Part shown: positions 8,787 to 19,955 of the stretch, one piece after another | Numbering within the stretch: the stretch's first letter is position 1 | Layout of the letters: every line of letters starts with the position of its first letter | DNA from: Immersiella caudata | Taxonomy: Eukaryota; Ascomycota; Sordariomycetes; Sordariales; Lasiosphaeriaceae | NCBI GenBank assembly: GCA_030512335.1 | Contig: JAULSU010000003.1 | Coordinates: 4,712,001-4,776,000, forward strand | Length of the DNA stretch: 64,000 nucleotides | Direction of reading: 5' to 3' | The notes under the pieces: model-generated | Told to the model about the DNA's origin: nothing | What the model saw: only the letters and a program-made list of their open reading frames with translations | Databases searched by the model: none | Translations under genes and position numbers: made by a program

Positions 8787-9288
8787 GATCCCCGATACAG
8801 TTTCAGGCGGCCGCATTCAGGCGTCGGAGTCAGCCCCTTTCTTCCCGGGACCTGGGCTAACACAACAGCTGAGCAGCGGAGGAGACCAAAGACCAACCAG
8901 CGATAAAGGTCACTCGACCAAAGCGCTGGAGGGTTAGACGACAAGCGCGGGTTGCCGCTTTTGTAGTTTGGCGCTACGGGTTTGTGGTGGTCGCGGCGTG
9001 GTGGTTGGGTGTCTTGGTTGGTTCATCACGCGACGTGGTTGGCTGACTCTTTTTGACTCCAACGAGACATCACACTTGCACCCCACGCGCGCCGCCCGCG
9101 ATGACTTCTTTTAGTCCATTTCAGATATGAGCTTTGTCCTGCCGTGTTCCAAGACCAAATTCAACATGGAGAACGTCTCACTTTTTGTTTTGCATTGCAC
9201 CCGGCATTTGGGTATTGACCCCTGAATCCAATCCAATCTCGAACCACCAAAGCTGCCCAAGTCAGCGACTTGACTTCGACTCATCACT
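8787..9288. other. intergenic
   Basis: This is the 3' region of the small gene and the promoter of the basic/serine-rich gene. No element was recognised. Confidence 0.5.
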
Positions 9289-10401
9289 ATGCCGTCCTCC
9301 CGGCGATCGGGAGACAAATCCGAAATACTGCACACCCTCGGTCGCGCTGCCCTCGCATACGGCATCGGCCGTCTCACCCGAGCAGAGTCCTCCGGCAAAC
9401 AGTCGCAGTCTTCAGACCACTCCCCTCGCTCCTCCAAGAAAGACAAAGACCGCCGCTCCTCTCGCCACGAATCCAGCGGAAGCAAATCGACATCCAAGTC
9501 ACCATCCTCCAAATCCAAATCCAAGCGCAAACTCAAGTCGGAGAGCAGCAGCTCCAGCGACGGCTCCGCCAAAAGCAAATCCAGCCACCGGAGCAGCAGC
9601 GACAGGGACCGAGACAAGAAGAAGAAAGAGAAATCCTCTTCCTCTTCGAGCAGACGCCATGGAGGAGATGCCCACCGCACCCACGAAGACCAAAGCGATC
9701 TCCACCACCACATGACGCAGCTTGCTGCAGGAGCGCTAGCGTTTGGAGTGAAGCAGTACATGAATCATCGCCGGGACAAGAAGCGCGCGGAGACGGCTCC
9801 CAAGCCTTCGAGCTCGAGTTACCGGAATCGTGATCGCGATCGTGATCGAGACCCAAGAAGCGGTGATTACACCTCCGACCGCGGTTTCCGAGATCACTTC
9901 CGTCCATCTCGCACCCCGAAGCCATCAAACCCCGCATATGCCGCTGCTGCCGGTGCTGCCGCAGCCGCAGGTGTGGGTGCGGGTATCGGATCAAGAACAG
10001 GAGGAGGGGCTGCAGACCCCGAATTATCATCAGCGTTGGAGTCACTCACCGCCGAGTTGCAGGGCACTTCGGATTCTATACGGCGGCTGACGCGGAACAA
10101 GCCGTCGCATCGGAACTGCGAGGTGCATCGGGGTTTGGTAGAGAATGAGGCGAGGATCCAGGCGAGGTTGAGCGGGTTGCAGACGAGTGTGAATAATATG
10201 CGAAATTTGTATCCTGGGTTGGATGGGGGCGCGGGGAGTAAGGCGAGAGAGGGGGTTGTTGATGCTGAGGGGAGGGAAAGGGTGAGGGGTGAGGGTTATG
10301 GGAGAGGAGAAGAGGAGAGAGGGAGAGGGGAGGGGCACAGGGAGAGGGGGTATGGGGAATATGAGGATGGGAGGGAGAGGAGGCGGGTGAGGAGGAGGTG
10401 A
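9289..10401 (+). CDS. Basic, serine/arginine-rich low-complexity protein
   Basis: The 370-residue single-exon frame begins at the ATG at 9289. Residues 1-30 contain a short helix (His-Thr-Leu-Gly-Arg-Ala-Ala-Leu-Ala-Tyr-Gly-Ile-Gly-Arg-Leu). Residues 40-125 are a Ser/Lys/Arg/Asp mix. A second similar helix around 145-155 (Leu-Ala-Ala-Gly-Ala-Leu-Ala-Phe-Gly-Val) is followed by Arg-Asp repeats. An Ala/Gly zipper lies near 220-245, then a predicted helix with Leu-Thr-Ala-Glu-Leu near 260 and a long Arg/Glu/Gly tail. The two Ala-Gly helices resemble each other and may be membrane- or self-associating segments. Such proteins occur widely in fungi without known function. The tail is G-rich purine sequence, and its reading frame could be partly compositional. 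Confidence 0.7.
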   Translation: MPSSRRSGDKSEILHTLGRAALAYGIGRLTRAESSGKQSQSSDHSPRSSKKDKDRRSSRHESSGSKSTSKSPSSKSKSKRKLKSESSSSSDGSAKSKSSHRSSSDRDRDKKKKEKSSSSSSRRHGGDAHRTHEDQSDLHHHMTQLAAGALAFGVKQYMNHRRDKKRAETAPKPSSSSYRNRDRDRDRDPRSGDYTSDRGFRDHFRPSRTPKPSNPAYAAAAGAAAAAGVGAGIGSRTGGGAADPELSSALESLTAELQGTSDSIRRLTRNKPSHRNCEVHRGLVENEARIQARLSGLQTSVNNMRNLYPGLDGGAGSKAREGVVDAEGRERVRGEGYGRGEEERGRGEGHRERGYGEYEDGRERRRVRRR

Positions 10402-11918
10402 GGGTGTTGATCTTTTGGAAGACGTGGGGGTGGTTAACTTCTGTTTGTATTTATATATTCAATTTCAATAACATTTTGCAGACCACCTTGTTATTTCTCC
10501 ACAATTAGCCTAGCTCTTAGATATCAAGGCCCATGCCTGGTGGTGCCATATCTCATGGCTCCCTCCGGGCCCTCCCCCCGTTAATACAACCAATATGACC
10601 CCGAAGGCCAGGGTCACAGATTTGATCGTGAACGGCCGACCTTTTGGATTTGATCCCGAGGTGCGGTTGTGGGTTTGGCTCCTGGCCCACCTGTTCCAAA
10701 CGTGTGCTGAAGAAGCCGGTCAGGGACCGAAGATACATCGTAGAGAAGTCTATCGAGCATTGGGTTTTGGAATCGCACTCTGATGGCAGGGCTTGATCAG
10801 ATCAGTTCGTTCAGGTGGAGAAGAGACGACTATACCGGCCATATTCCAGCGCGTGAGGCTGCCCACAGGTGGTGGACACGTTCGCTGACTGTTGTGTGCT
10901 CATCTCGAGAAGTGGCCAAACCCAGAGGCGACAAAACGACTGTAAAGGCAGGCGGCGTGAAGTTAGCACAGAGGTTACAGAGACGACTGAGGGCGAAAGA
11001 TGTGTGAATCTTCCACCAGACATAATCCGAGACCCAGGCGGACGACGGCCTGGGGTATTAATTCTCCAGTTCTCTCTCAGCAAGCCGTTCTCCTTGGTCA
11101 CCCATTTCTCTTCACTTCAATCTGTTGAAGTGCATCAGCCCATTGCACGACTACATGAGACCCATCTTGAAGAGCCTCAAGCGGGAATGGATTGTGCGGC
11201 CTTGACCTCAGGAGAGATCGTCAGAACCAATCAGAAGAAGGTCCTCTCTCAGGACACGATAGCTGCACTTCAGGTTCTGCCTGGCATGTCACGTCCAAAA
11301 TCAATGCCAGGCAACACACAGTGAATCGGTGAGGTACAGTGTTCCTGCATCTCCCACGCTTTTTGGCACGACTGTCTCGGAAGAACCCGGCAGGTGAAGG
11401 GGCACCATGTGAAGACGTCGAACGGCGGGCTTTGCCAAGTTTGGTAAGGTACGGGATGGTATCTCAACGCCCGAAGCAACAGCGACCGGGTCACTGGCGT
11501 CGAGAGCCATGTTCATTGGCCCGCCCCACGCTGCCCAGCCGCCACTTCCTCCAGCTCAATCGCGCTCAGTTCAAATGGCATGAGCCAATCAGGATTTGGT
11601 TGCCTCGCGCAGCTGTTGACTCGGGGCACCTCATGGTTCGCCCGAGGTCCGCCAAGATAAGGCAATCGAGGGGACTCGTCAATCCAGACTCCCGTCGATG
11701 GCACCCATTCCACCACATTCGAAATCCCATGTTGAAAGCCCATGGTGAAACGCACCACGTCGAGAACCGGGCTCTCTACATCATAACCTGGCCACTTTGT
11801 TGCCCCAGGTTACAGCTCTTGCTGCCGACAGCCGGCGCGTTAGTCTTGAAAGCTGCCTAGCAGCCAGTGTCGGCCCCCACCTTGCTCAAGCGCCAATTGC
11901 TCAGCCCAGAATCCCAGT
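10402..11918. other. intergenic, no gene seen
   Basis: The short frames in this 1.5 kb have no recognisable motif, no shared splice pattern and no strong start context. It contains the 3' region of the basic protein gene and the promoter of the zinc-finger gene. Confidence 0.5.
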
Positions 11919-13963
11919 ATGGAGGGGTTCGAGCCGGGCCCCATCACTGCTCGCAGCTACATCCTCTCCCGCTTCCTTCACCAAAATACCGATTGGCAAG
12001 CCCCAGCCCAACGTCAGACGTCATCCGATCTAGGGAAGCGCAAACTCTCTCAACCTGTAGAAGACATCGCCCTCGAGAATAAGCACATCGCCACTACGGG
12101 TCTGCCTTTGCCAGTGGCCCACACGCTGTCGCCCCGTGAAGCCATCGCTGCGGCTCGTCGCTCTCGGAACCCGACACATAAATTGTCGCAGTCTTACGAC
12201 TCAGCTTTGGGCTCCTCGGTCGCCAGCAGCAATGGCGATGCATGCAAGATCGCCACCAAAGGCCCCTGCCACGACCAAGAGACCTCGTCGAATCAACAGC
12301 CTCAGCCCAATAGCGGGGCCGGAGAGTTAGCCTCCAAGGCACCGGACAATCAGCGACCTGGACCGGCAAAAAGAAGCCTAAGGTCCAACAATGGTGACGA
12401 GGGAGGAGATCCAGACGAGCGAGAGAACAAACGACGAGCCCCCTCGACTGCTTTTCCAACAAGAGGGCAGCCACCGCCAAGTACATTTGCCTGCCCCTTC
12501 CGCAAACGGAGTCCGACAACATTCCATGTTAGAGACTACGTCAAGTGCGCCAATCAGGAGTTCAAAGACATTGCATCCCTCAAGTCAGTGCCCTAGCCAA
12601 TGCGTGTTGCTCCCCAGATCACAGGTAAGGGCTGATCAGAGTCTGCAGGAAGCACATCACCTCGGAGCACTACTCCAACCGATTCCCCTGCCCTCGATGC
12701 AGAGGATTTTTTGCATCTTCCGAAGCCGTCATACACCATCTACAGAACCCCGAGCCATGCTCACTTCGGACCTCACCAGCGATGACGACTCGCCTCGAAC
12801 TAGGCATATCACAAGACACTCGAGACATCTTGTCATCACGCAAAGACGACAGAAAGGTGACCAACTGGGACCGGCTGTGGGCCGTATTATTTGGCGAACA
12901 CGTGCCTATTAGAGACCACAGTACGTCGGCCATATCTCACCACGTCCTTGGAAATCACTAACAATAGTTTACAGCCTTCTCCCCCGTCGTCGAACTCGAG
13001 GAAGTCTTGGTGGAGTTCAACGCAGAAGCGCCGTCTTTCATCGCGGCCCTTGATACTCACCTTAAAACCCTGGTTGGCGAAACCGCCTATGAGTGGTACA
13101 GAGACGACGTCGAGGCCATCAAGACTTTTGTGGAGCAGTGGATGAGAGAGCTACTTGACAACTGCAGGGGAATCCCTCTCCGACCACCAAACAATGGACA
13201 AGACAGTGTGCACGCCCCACATGAGGCTGGAACCAATCGAGTCAACAACGCTTCAACCGGCCTCAACCATTCTTCTGGCCCCGCCGAATATGGCACCCAG
13301 GATTTCGAAAACCTCGAAGGGGATCAAGACGCATTCACCGTCCCGGAATGCGTTTTCCAGGCCTTGGATTGGACTTCGATTGACCCATCCTCTCTCGAAC
13401 CCGACGGACCTGCGGCTCTCACTCTGCATGACAACACCTTCTTCGATGGTGACACGCCGGCGCACCAAGCAGAAGTCCGGCACGTCGAGAAGCACGCCCC
13501 TGACTCATATTTCCCCAGCTATCTTGATCTAATGTCACCGCCCGGGTCTGTCAACAAGACCCGGTCTTTTACGTTCTGCCCAACACAAAGCGCCACCTTC
13601 CCACTCACACCGGCTCCATCGCAATCATCAGTCCCTACGCCAGGCCCTTCCACTACAGCAGCATCTACTGCAGCACGCATATCGAATACCAAACAACCGC
13701 AATACAACATTTCGAAATCCTTTGCCGCGTTGAACACCCTCATGTCCCGCCAAGCCTTCCGGATGTCAGTTGGGCCAGAGATGGCCAGAGACTTGCATAT
13801 GGGACAGCTGCCTTTTGATGTCGCCTTCAAGCAGCTACAAGAGCAACATTCGGTACCGGGTTCGGCAAGGTTATTCCCTAGTCCCAGTTCGACCTCTTCT
13901 ATGGGGGTTACGCGGGGCCTGTCTGCGAAGAAAGGGGCAGGACAGGGGAACTGCGGTGGTTGA
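11919..13963 (+). CDS. C2H2-type zinc-finger protein, three exons
   Basis: Exons 11919-12583, 12649-12920 and 12975-13963 join in frame to 641 residues. Intron 1 has GTCAGT, a CTGAT branch and CTGCAG; intron 2 has GTACGT and TTTACAG. Residues 1-188 are Ser/Pro-rich with a basic cluster (Asp-Glu-Arg-Glu-Asn-Lys-Arg-Arg). The first finger-like motif is Cys192, Cys210, His224, His229, and the second is Cys236-X2-Cys239, His251/252, Cys259. The joined Leu-Lys-Lys-His across intron 1 restores the first finger, which supports the splice. The long C-terminus has a helical Leu-Glu-Glu-Val-Leu-Val-Glu-Phe segment and a disordered Ser/Thr/Pro-rich tail. This layout is common in fungal C2H2 proteins presumed to be transcription factors or nuclear adaptors; no target is known. 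The N-terminal start is the least certain part. Confidence 0.8.
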
Positions 13964-14235
13964 ACACTTCTCTGGAAAAGAACAACAGCTCTGTGCTTTA
14001 CCCTAAAGTTACCCTTAGCAATGTCCCCGTTCTTGAGCGAAATGGTAGTGAAATAGAGGGTCGGCTGGAGATTTCGTCTGGCCCACTCAAGCTACCCCTG
14101 GAGGTTCGTGACGGCAACAGCACACCAATAGTATCGACGAAACGAATTCCGGGCCCTGAGGCAACATACTGGTCAACCCTGCATTTCCCGGCGCCTAACG
14201 CACAACTCTCAACACCCAACCAAGATGGGTACGAC

Positions 14236-15790
14236 ATGTTGTGGAACAGCTGTCCGGCCAAGGTCCGGGAGATGGTTCTCGAGTTTGCCGTGCCCTCACA
14301 CAGTTATGCGTTCCAGAACAAGCACAAGAGAGCCGGCTATGCAAGCGTCTGCCAAGAATGGCAGCACTTTCTCGAACCAGACACACCTTTCGATGGCTGG
14401 TCATAGATCAAAGAAGGCTCTTACAGCTTGCAAGGATCACGGCCCGGAAACCCCAGAGACGGGACTACATCCAGCACATCCACTTTCGAATCCGGCTTGA
14501 AATTTATAGCTACAAGGCCTGCACGAGCCAGACATCGGACCCGAAACTGCTGGCACGAAACAATGCCGGCTCCACGAAAGCCATCTCGAGGCTTCTCAAT
14601 CTCATCTCGCTGTAGCCAGAAAGGAAGTTGAGCCGCAGGGCGCCGGTTTGTGCAGCAGGAATAGCTCTCGACATCAGTTTCTCCTCACCAAGTGACTACG
14701 AGCACGGCTTCAAAGACCTTCACCTCCGCCCCGACTACCCAATCTGGTTCGACGCCGAGGCACGGGCAGACGAGCATCTAGGCTTTCCAGCAGAAAGGAA
14801 CCAAGTCATGGAAGCGAGTACCGAGCTACACCACATCCCAAACTGGCGCTGGTGGGACGACTTCCTGAGCGGGCTCTCACGACAGGCTGGAGACCGAATC
14901 ACCAACCCCTTGACCCTCCACGGCGGCAACTTTCGCCAAGCCCCTCTCATCACCTCCCTGCCATCCGAAGACAATCCTTCCGCAACATCAAAGCCACAGC
15001 GCTCAAAAGGCTCATCTCTGCCCTTCCCAACCTCCACACCTTCGTTCACGAGCCCTGGTATGGCACTACCCCTGAAAAGCGAACCGACTTCAACTCAGAG
15101 TACCTCTCAGTCCTCGACCCCCTCGTAGCCCACCCCACAAGACTCAACTCCCTCACCCTCTTCCAAGACCGCGCCCACAACCCCCGCCACGGCTACTTCC
15201 CGACGCCTTACATCCCCGGCACATCAACCCGTCGCGCTCTAGGTGTCCGCTTAGCCAAGATCTCAGAAACAGCAAGGATTGAACACCTCTCCGTCGCCTT
15301 CCTCGTCGACGCTGTCGACTTCTTCCACCAATTCAGACACGGCGTCTCCGCCAGTGCAAGGCTATGGAATAACTTTAAGACGCTCTGTCTCACGGCTCAC
15401 CGTCTTAATCGTCACGAGTCAAAGAAGAAGCTGGAGGCAATACTGATCAGAAGAGGACGCGCTGCTTCATTGATGCCCGCCCTCGAGAGCATGGCCATTT
15501 GGAACGCTGCAGATGATGAGTTCCTCTGTCTGGTATATGAGCGGGAGAGACCCCGGCCGTTTGGAGGGGCGATACTCACGTTGTGTTCGAGCTGGTTTCG
15601 TTTTATACGGGTCGAAGAGCCGGAGAGTTTTGCGGCTGCGGTGGATGGGGTGTTGAAGTGTTTGCTGGAGGGGATTGAGATTGCGCATCCGGTTACGGGG
15701 CATCAGATGAAGGGGGAGGGGACGGTTTTGCATCCTGAGGTAATGCAACGGTTGGAAGAGGAAGGTGATGGAGGGATGGAGGGGGCATAG
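14236..15790 (+). pseudogene. F-box family protein pseudogene (two frameshifts, one nonsense codon)
   Basis: Conserved segments of a large Sordariomycete F-box family occur in order but in changing frames. From the ATG at 14236, an F-box (Cys-Pro-Ala-Lys-Val-Arg-Glu-Met-Val-Leu-Glu) and Tyr-Ala-Ser-Val-Cys-Gln-Glu-Trp lie in the first frame. The frame changes near 14383-14387, giving Phe-Arg-Trp-Leu-Val and Arg-Arg-Asp-Tyr-Ile-Gln-His-Ile. A TAG at 14613-14615 stands where the family has Trp. The frame changes again near 14961, giving Arg-Arg-Gln, His-Glu-Pro-Trp, Glu-His-Leu-Ser-Val-Ala-Phe-Leu-Val-Asp-Ala and a family-typical C-terminus to 15790. F-box proteins link substrates to SCF ubiquitin ligase. 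The lesions do not coincide with splice sites, so I read this as a pseudogene; sequencing error at all three points is unlikely but untested. Confidence 0.8.
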
Positions 15791-16262
15791 GGCGGCGGTA
15801 TGGGGGCAGATCTGAGTGATTTTGGGGCTTTGTGTTTGTTTTGATTCAGGATCAAATTTACCCCTTTTTCGAAGACAACGGGCCCCCCTTTCGGCTGTTC
15901 CCTTTGCTCTCGGACACCTTGCAGAGTGTGCATCAATGACCCAAGCCCTACTCTGGAGCCAAGAATACACGAAAGGGGTCAACGGATTCCACTCGCTACG
16001 ACCGACTTCTCTAGAGCCGACAGAAATCCCCACACAAGAAAAGGCTTGATCTCCACCACAAACTCTCGTCAACGGGGAGGCGCAACACTGCCGAAAAAGC
16101 TTACAGCCCACATGACAGCCCGCTATCATTTCTGACTCCTCTGTCACCAACAATATATTTCGCACTTTCTAACTCGGAAAACACAAAACGGGATCGTCCC
16201 CAGCTTCAACACCAAAACCAAGTCCATCCCCCAACCCAACTCAACCAAACAAACCTACCAAC
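15791..16262. other. intergenic
   Basis: This is the leader and promoter region of the membrane-protein locus, with a C/A-rich leader just before its ATG. No element was recognised. Confidence 0.5.
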
Positions 16263-17088
16263 ATGGCCCGGGGCTCCATCGACAACGACGATCCTCCTCC
16301 ACCCTACTCGCAACATGAAACCATCCCCCTACCCGACCTCAACGAAACAACCGACATCAAAACTCTCCCACCACCCCCCTCCCTCAACCCCCTATCCAAC
16401 CTCCCAATAACACCCCCTTCCCTCCTATCCCGCCTCCTCCACCCCAACCCCCCTCCTCTTTCCCCACCTCCCCCTCGCCCTCACCCTCGCCCTCCTCTTC
16501 GGCTCCGCCATAACCTCCACCTCCACCTACGCCGTCGCCCGCATGGTCATCCAAAAACGCTCATCCGCTACCTCACACATCAACTCCAACCCTAAACGCT
16601 GGCTTACCCTCGCAAACGGCATCTACGACGCTTGTTATCACCACTGTAACGGGTGTGATGATCCTGGTTATGCGTGGGATAATTGTGCATTGACTGCGGG
16701 TCCAGGGAAGCGGGAAGGGGTGGAGTGTGATGCGGTGAGGATGCGGAATTGGGAGCAGGAGGGAAGGTATCCTGGGTTATGTTTGTGGGAGTTGGGGGAT
16801 GTATTGAGGGAGAGGGAATTAGGAAAGGTCAGGTTTGGGATGTTGGGGTGGTTGTGGCTTGTGGTGCTGACGGCGCTGGCGGGTCTGATGGGGACGTGGT
16901 TGGTGTATCATGTTGTGAAGGGGTTGACCTGGGGGTGTGAGAGGAGGGTGAGGGACAGGAGGGATGAGATGAGGGGTTGGCCTGGCGTGGAGGGAGAGTT
17001 TACCGGGGATGAGGTTCAGACGGAGGAGCAGAGTGCAGGGGGGGTTGAACCTGAAAGGGGTGTTGGTGGGGGTTGTTGGGGTTGGTAA
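16263..17088 (+). CDS. Probable two-pass membrane protein with a frame disruption
   Basis: The ATG at 16263 has a good CAACATGGC context and opens a frame with an N-terminal Pro-Pro-Pro-Pro-Tyr-Ser segment, typical of the cytoplasmic end of fungal membrane proteins. That frame turns into proline/arginine noise after about 16455. In the next frame, from about 16462, a clean membrane helix appears (Leu-Pro-Leu-Ala-Leu-Thr-Leu-Ala-Leu-Leu-Phe-Gly), followed by a Cys-containing loop (Ala-Cys-Tyr-His-His-Cys-Asn-Gly-Cys). A second helix (Leu-Gly-Trp-Leu-Trp-Leu-Val-Val-Leu) and a stop at 17088 follow. The change of frame coincides with a run of six C at about 16458-16463, so a one-base indel there, biological or technical, would join the parts. 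The family is not recognised. Confidence 0.5.
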
Positions 17089-17495
17089 AGGGGGTTGCGG
17101 CGGAGAGACCGTGTGTGATTCCGTCGTTGGAAAAGACGGTTTATTTCAAGAATGCGAATAGCACGATAACGGGGTCGCGGTATGCTGGCTGTTATGGGGG
17201 TTGTTGGGAGGACGAGGACGACGATGAGAAGTGTTTTTCGATACGGAAATTCCCACCTCGGTACATCGAGGCCGTTATGCCGCGGGTGGCCGAGTGTGGG
17301 TTTCCTTATCTCTTTCTCGAGTTCGGGGAGACAGGGGACGGCGATGTTCGGCTTCCCAGGAAGAGGGTGGCGCATCCGGGCATCGAGAAGAATTGGTGGG
17401 TCACCATCAAGGTCAGCGGGTATAACGAGACGCGAAGCGACAAGACGGACCCAGAGGTGTTCTGTCTGTGTGACCTGGGTGGGGCTCTCCCTTGA
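17055..17495 (+). CDS. Orphan coding-like frame, Cys/Trp-rich, no ATG of its own
   Basis: The frame from 17055 to the stop at 17495 has protein-like composition with a Gly-Cys-Tyr-Gly-Gly-Cys-Trp segment, Pro-Arg-Val-Ala-Glu-Cys-Gly, Trp-Trp-Val-Thr-Ile and Val-Phe-Cys-Leu-Cys-Asp. Sequons Asn-Ser-Thr and Asn-Glu-Thr suggest an extracellular domain. It has no ATG before residue 70 or so. It overlaps the end of the preceding membrane-protein frame by 34 bases, so it could be its continuation after another frame change or an unrecognised intron, or a relic of a tandem copy. Both parts contain a Cys-Tyr-X-X-Cys motif. No family was recognised. Confidence 0.4.
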   Translation, partial: KGCWWGLLGLVKGVAAERPCVIPSLEKTVYFKNANSTITGSRYAGCYGGCWEDEDDDEKCFSIRKFPPRYIEAVMPRVAECGFPYLFLEFGETGDGDVRLPRKRVAHPGIEKNWWVTIKVSGYNETRSDKTDPEVFCLCDLGGALP

Positions 17496-18249
17496 GGCAG
17501 TGTTCATCCAGGGCGCTGGGAACGAATCAAATGGGGGAATTGGGCTTTGGTCGGCCAAGAGAAACTGCTATCTCCGCTTTCCGCCGGGTGGCCGCTGCGG
17601 GCCATTTCCAGTCACTGGCAAGTTTGACGGGCATCATTGGGGGCCGATCTCGGCTTGGCCTGGCGTTGATGGCCACGTCGCTATCTTGGACTGTCGGTGA
17701 GAGTTGAGCTAGTTTCGACGGACACCGGTGGGCTTTTTGGCACGGTTGTCTTGTCCAGTGTTGGTTGGGTACCAGATAGGAGAGGACCTCCGAGCTCGGA
17801 AAGACCCGGGACGGCTCTCGGCGGAGTGCCGCAATCCCGCGAACATGCCGCATGCAACGGCGCGCATGCGATTTGTGCCACTCGGTTGTGATACCGAACG
17901 CGAGCTCGCAGCAGAATGGCGCGACTGCAGCTCATGAGTCTTCCACAAATGCATGCAATGCAGAAATTTCCAGCACAAAAAGTCATCAGGGGCAAATACT
18001 TTGAAACCCAATGCATTCCCAGCCGATTACTATTGAGGCCAATATGTGAATCTATGGTACCCAGAAGAGATGCCCAAATGACAGAAGAGCCAAAAGGGAA
18101 AACAAAACCGTTAAACACCAACCTCTAACCAGAACACCTGAACCCAACCCCTAAGCTGGCCCCTGAATCCGCCCTGAGCACACCCCCCCAGAGAGACACA
18201 AGGAACCAATGTACCCCCAGAACGAATGCACCACCTCCAGAGTCAGAAA
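17496..18249. other. intergenic, no gene seen
   Basis: This region lies between rightward and leftward genes and should hold both 3' ends. Short frames on both strands show no recognisable protein. Confidence 0.5.
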
Positions 18250-19399
18250 TCACTTGCCCTCCCAGAAAAGATCAATCTCCTTCCCATCCAACCACTTCTC
18301 CATCTCGCCATACATCCTCTCATACAGCCCCCCATTAAACGGCGTCGGCAAGCACACATCAATCTCATACCCCAACCTCGCCTGCGCCGCCCCCAAGTAG
18401 CAATACCCCGCCGGATACCTCTCCAGCTCCTCCATTTCAAAAACCGGTGCCGTCCTGCCATCGACGGGAACCACTTTGTCCTTCTCGTAGAAGAGCTTGA
18501 CGTACCTAGCCTTCCACTCCCCCGTCTCGGGGTTGCGCTGCGCAAAGAAGATGAAGCGGCAGTCGCAGTCGACGTCGAATTGCGACTCGGGGAAGGTGAA
18601 GCGGTGGGTGATGGTGGCCTTCATCTTGCCGATGGCGCGGTTGGGATGGGTGCGCGAGAGCTCGGTGAGGGTGCCGCATTCGCGGTGCATGATGAAAACG
18701 CCAGATTTTTTGCCGGCTTGGGAGATGGAGATGAAGTCGGAGATGTGGCGGGGGCCGGACCAGGCTAAACTGCATTAGAACTGTTCTTGAAAAGAATTGA
18801 AGAAATGAGAGAGAGAGAGGGAGAGAGGGAGAGAGGGAGAGAGGGAGAGAGGGAGAGAGAGAGAGAGAGAAAAAAAAAAAAAGAGACATACTGGTCCAGA
18901 CGGTGCCGTCCTCGGTAAAGAGGTCACGGTAGTTGCTCCACTCGGACGCATCGCGGTAGACGGGCCAGCCCTTGCAGAGCTCGGCAACGGCGAGACGATC
19001 CAGGAGCTGGGCGGCGCTGCCGTTGATGTGCGAGTACAGCTTGGTGTGGGGATCGACTGCCGAGGTCACGGTAGAGGGGGCCGAGTAGATGACGGTCTCG
19101 GTCGGCTTCTCCTCGACGGGGGCGACAACTTCAGGGGTGGGGGTAGCTTCTTCGAGAACGGGGGCAACCTCTTCGACAACGGGAGTAGATTCTTCAATGA
19201 TGGGAGCGGGAGTCTCCTCAACGATGGGAGCGGGAGTCCCCTCAGCGGCCACCTCGACGACGGTCTCCTCGAGTGTCACCTTTTCGGAAATAGGAGCTGT
19301 CTCGAGAACGGCGACGGGAACGGTGACGGTGTGAGCAAGAGACTCGGTCAGGTGCTCGGGGAACGAGACTCCCTTGCCGGCGGGATCGTTGATGACCAT
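18250..19399 (-). CDS. NTF2/SnoaL-like domain protein with acidic N-terminus, two exons
   Basis: Exon 1 (19399-18892) and exon 2 (18764-18250) join in frame to 340 residues. The intron has a GTATGT donor, a CTAAT branch and a TTTAG acceptor, and the junction reads Thr-Val-Trp-Thr-Trp-Ser-Gly-Pro-Arg-His. Residues 1-115 are Glu/Pro/Val-rich with short imperfect repeats (Pro-Ile-Val-Glu-Glu-Thr-Pro-Ala). The rest is a SnoaL-like alpha+beta barrel: Leu-Ala-Val-Ala-Glu-Leu-Cys, Leu-Phe-Thr-Glu-Asp-Gly-Thr-Val-Trp, His-Arg-Glu-Cys-Gly, and Ala-Thr-Ile-Thr-His-Arg-Phe. This fold hosts small-molecule isomerases, dehydratases and binding proteins; the substrate is unknown. The ATG at 19399 has a good context, and the frame upstream uses only non-ATG starts. 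The intron is dominated by a pyrimidine microsatellite. Confidence 0.85.
18807..18882. repeat. GA/GGGAGAGA microsatellite plus poly-A inside an intron
   Basis: A GA-rich tract with GGGAGAGA units is followed by a run of A. On the coding strand of the SnoaL-like gene it reads as a long T/C tract and fills more than half of the 127-base intron. Confidence 0.9.
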
Positions 19400-19940
19400 G
19401 TTGGCGGTTGTGCTGAAGTTGTGTGAGTGATGTTGATGTAAGTGATCAAAGGTGAAGTTGAAAAGGGGTAAAGTAGAAGTCGAAGATGCTTGAGGTGTAA
19501 AGTGCCAAAGACTGATGAGCAGAGTTCGAAAAAAAAGAAATGCGGACACTTGCCTTTTTGTACTCGCTGCTTGTACATGGCGGCTTGTACCTTGGGCGGC
19601 CAGCGGAGCGCTCCCGGACGGGCCAGGCTCGCGTCATGGCCGATTCGGACGTCGTGCCACGGCGATTCCCCCGTGAGACCCCGGACGACCGCCCAGCGCA
19701 GGCCTGCATGGCAATGACAAACAAGCGGCAGCGTACGATGAATGCCTGCAGGCTCCCCTTTTTTCTTTTTTTTCTTCTCGTTTTTCTATTTCGGCATTGG
19801 TCCAGCAATTTGGTCCCCTTCCCATTTGTAGTTGGATTTCTTTTTTTTTTTTTTTCACCGAGGTAGTGTGTTCTGACTGAGAGGGGGACCCGCCGCTCTG
19901 GTATGACAGGTCAATCTACCAGGCCACCACATGTCTGTAA

Positions 19941-19955
19941 CCCCCCCCCCCCCCC
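19941..19955 (+). repeat. C15 homopolymer tract
   Basis: Fifteen C in a row are followed by TGGC. The opposite strand is G15, which could form a quadruplex; that is inferred from composition. Confidence 0.9.

Noticed and set aside
10595..11860. Several plus-strand frames before the zinc-finger gene as exons
   Set aside because: No conserved segment or consistent splice chain connects them to the gene at 11919.
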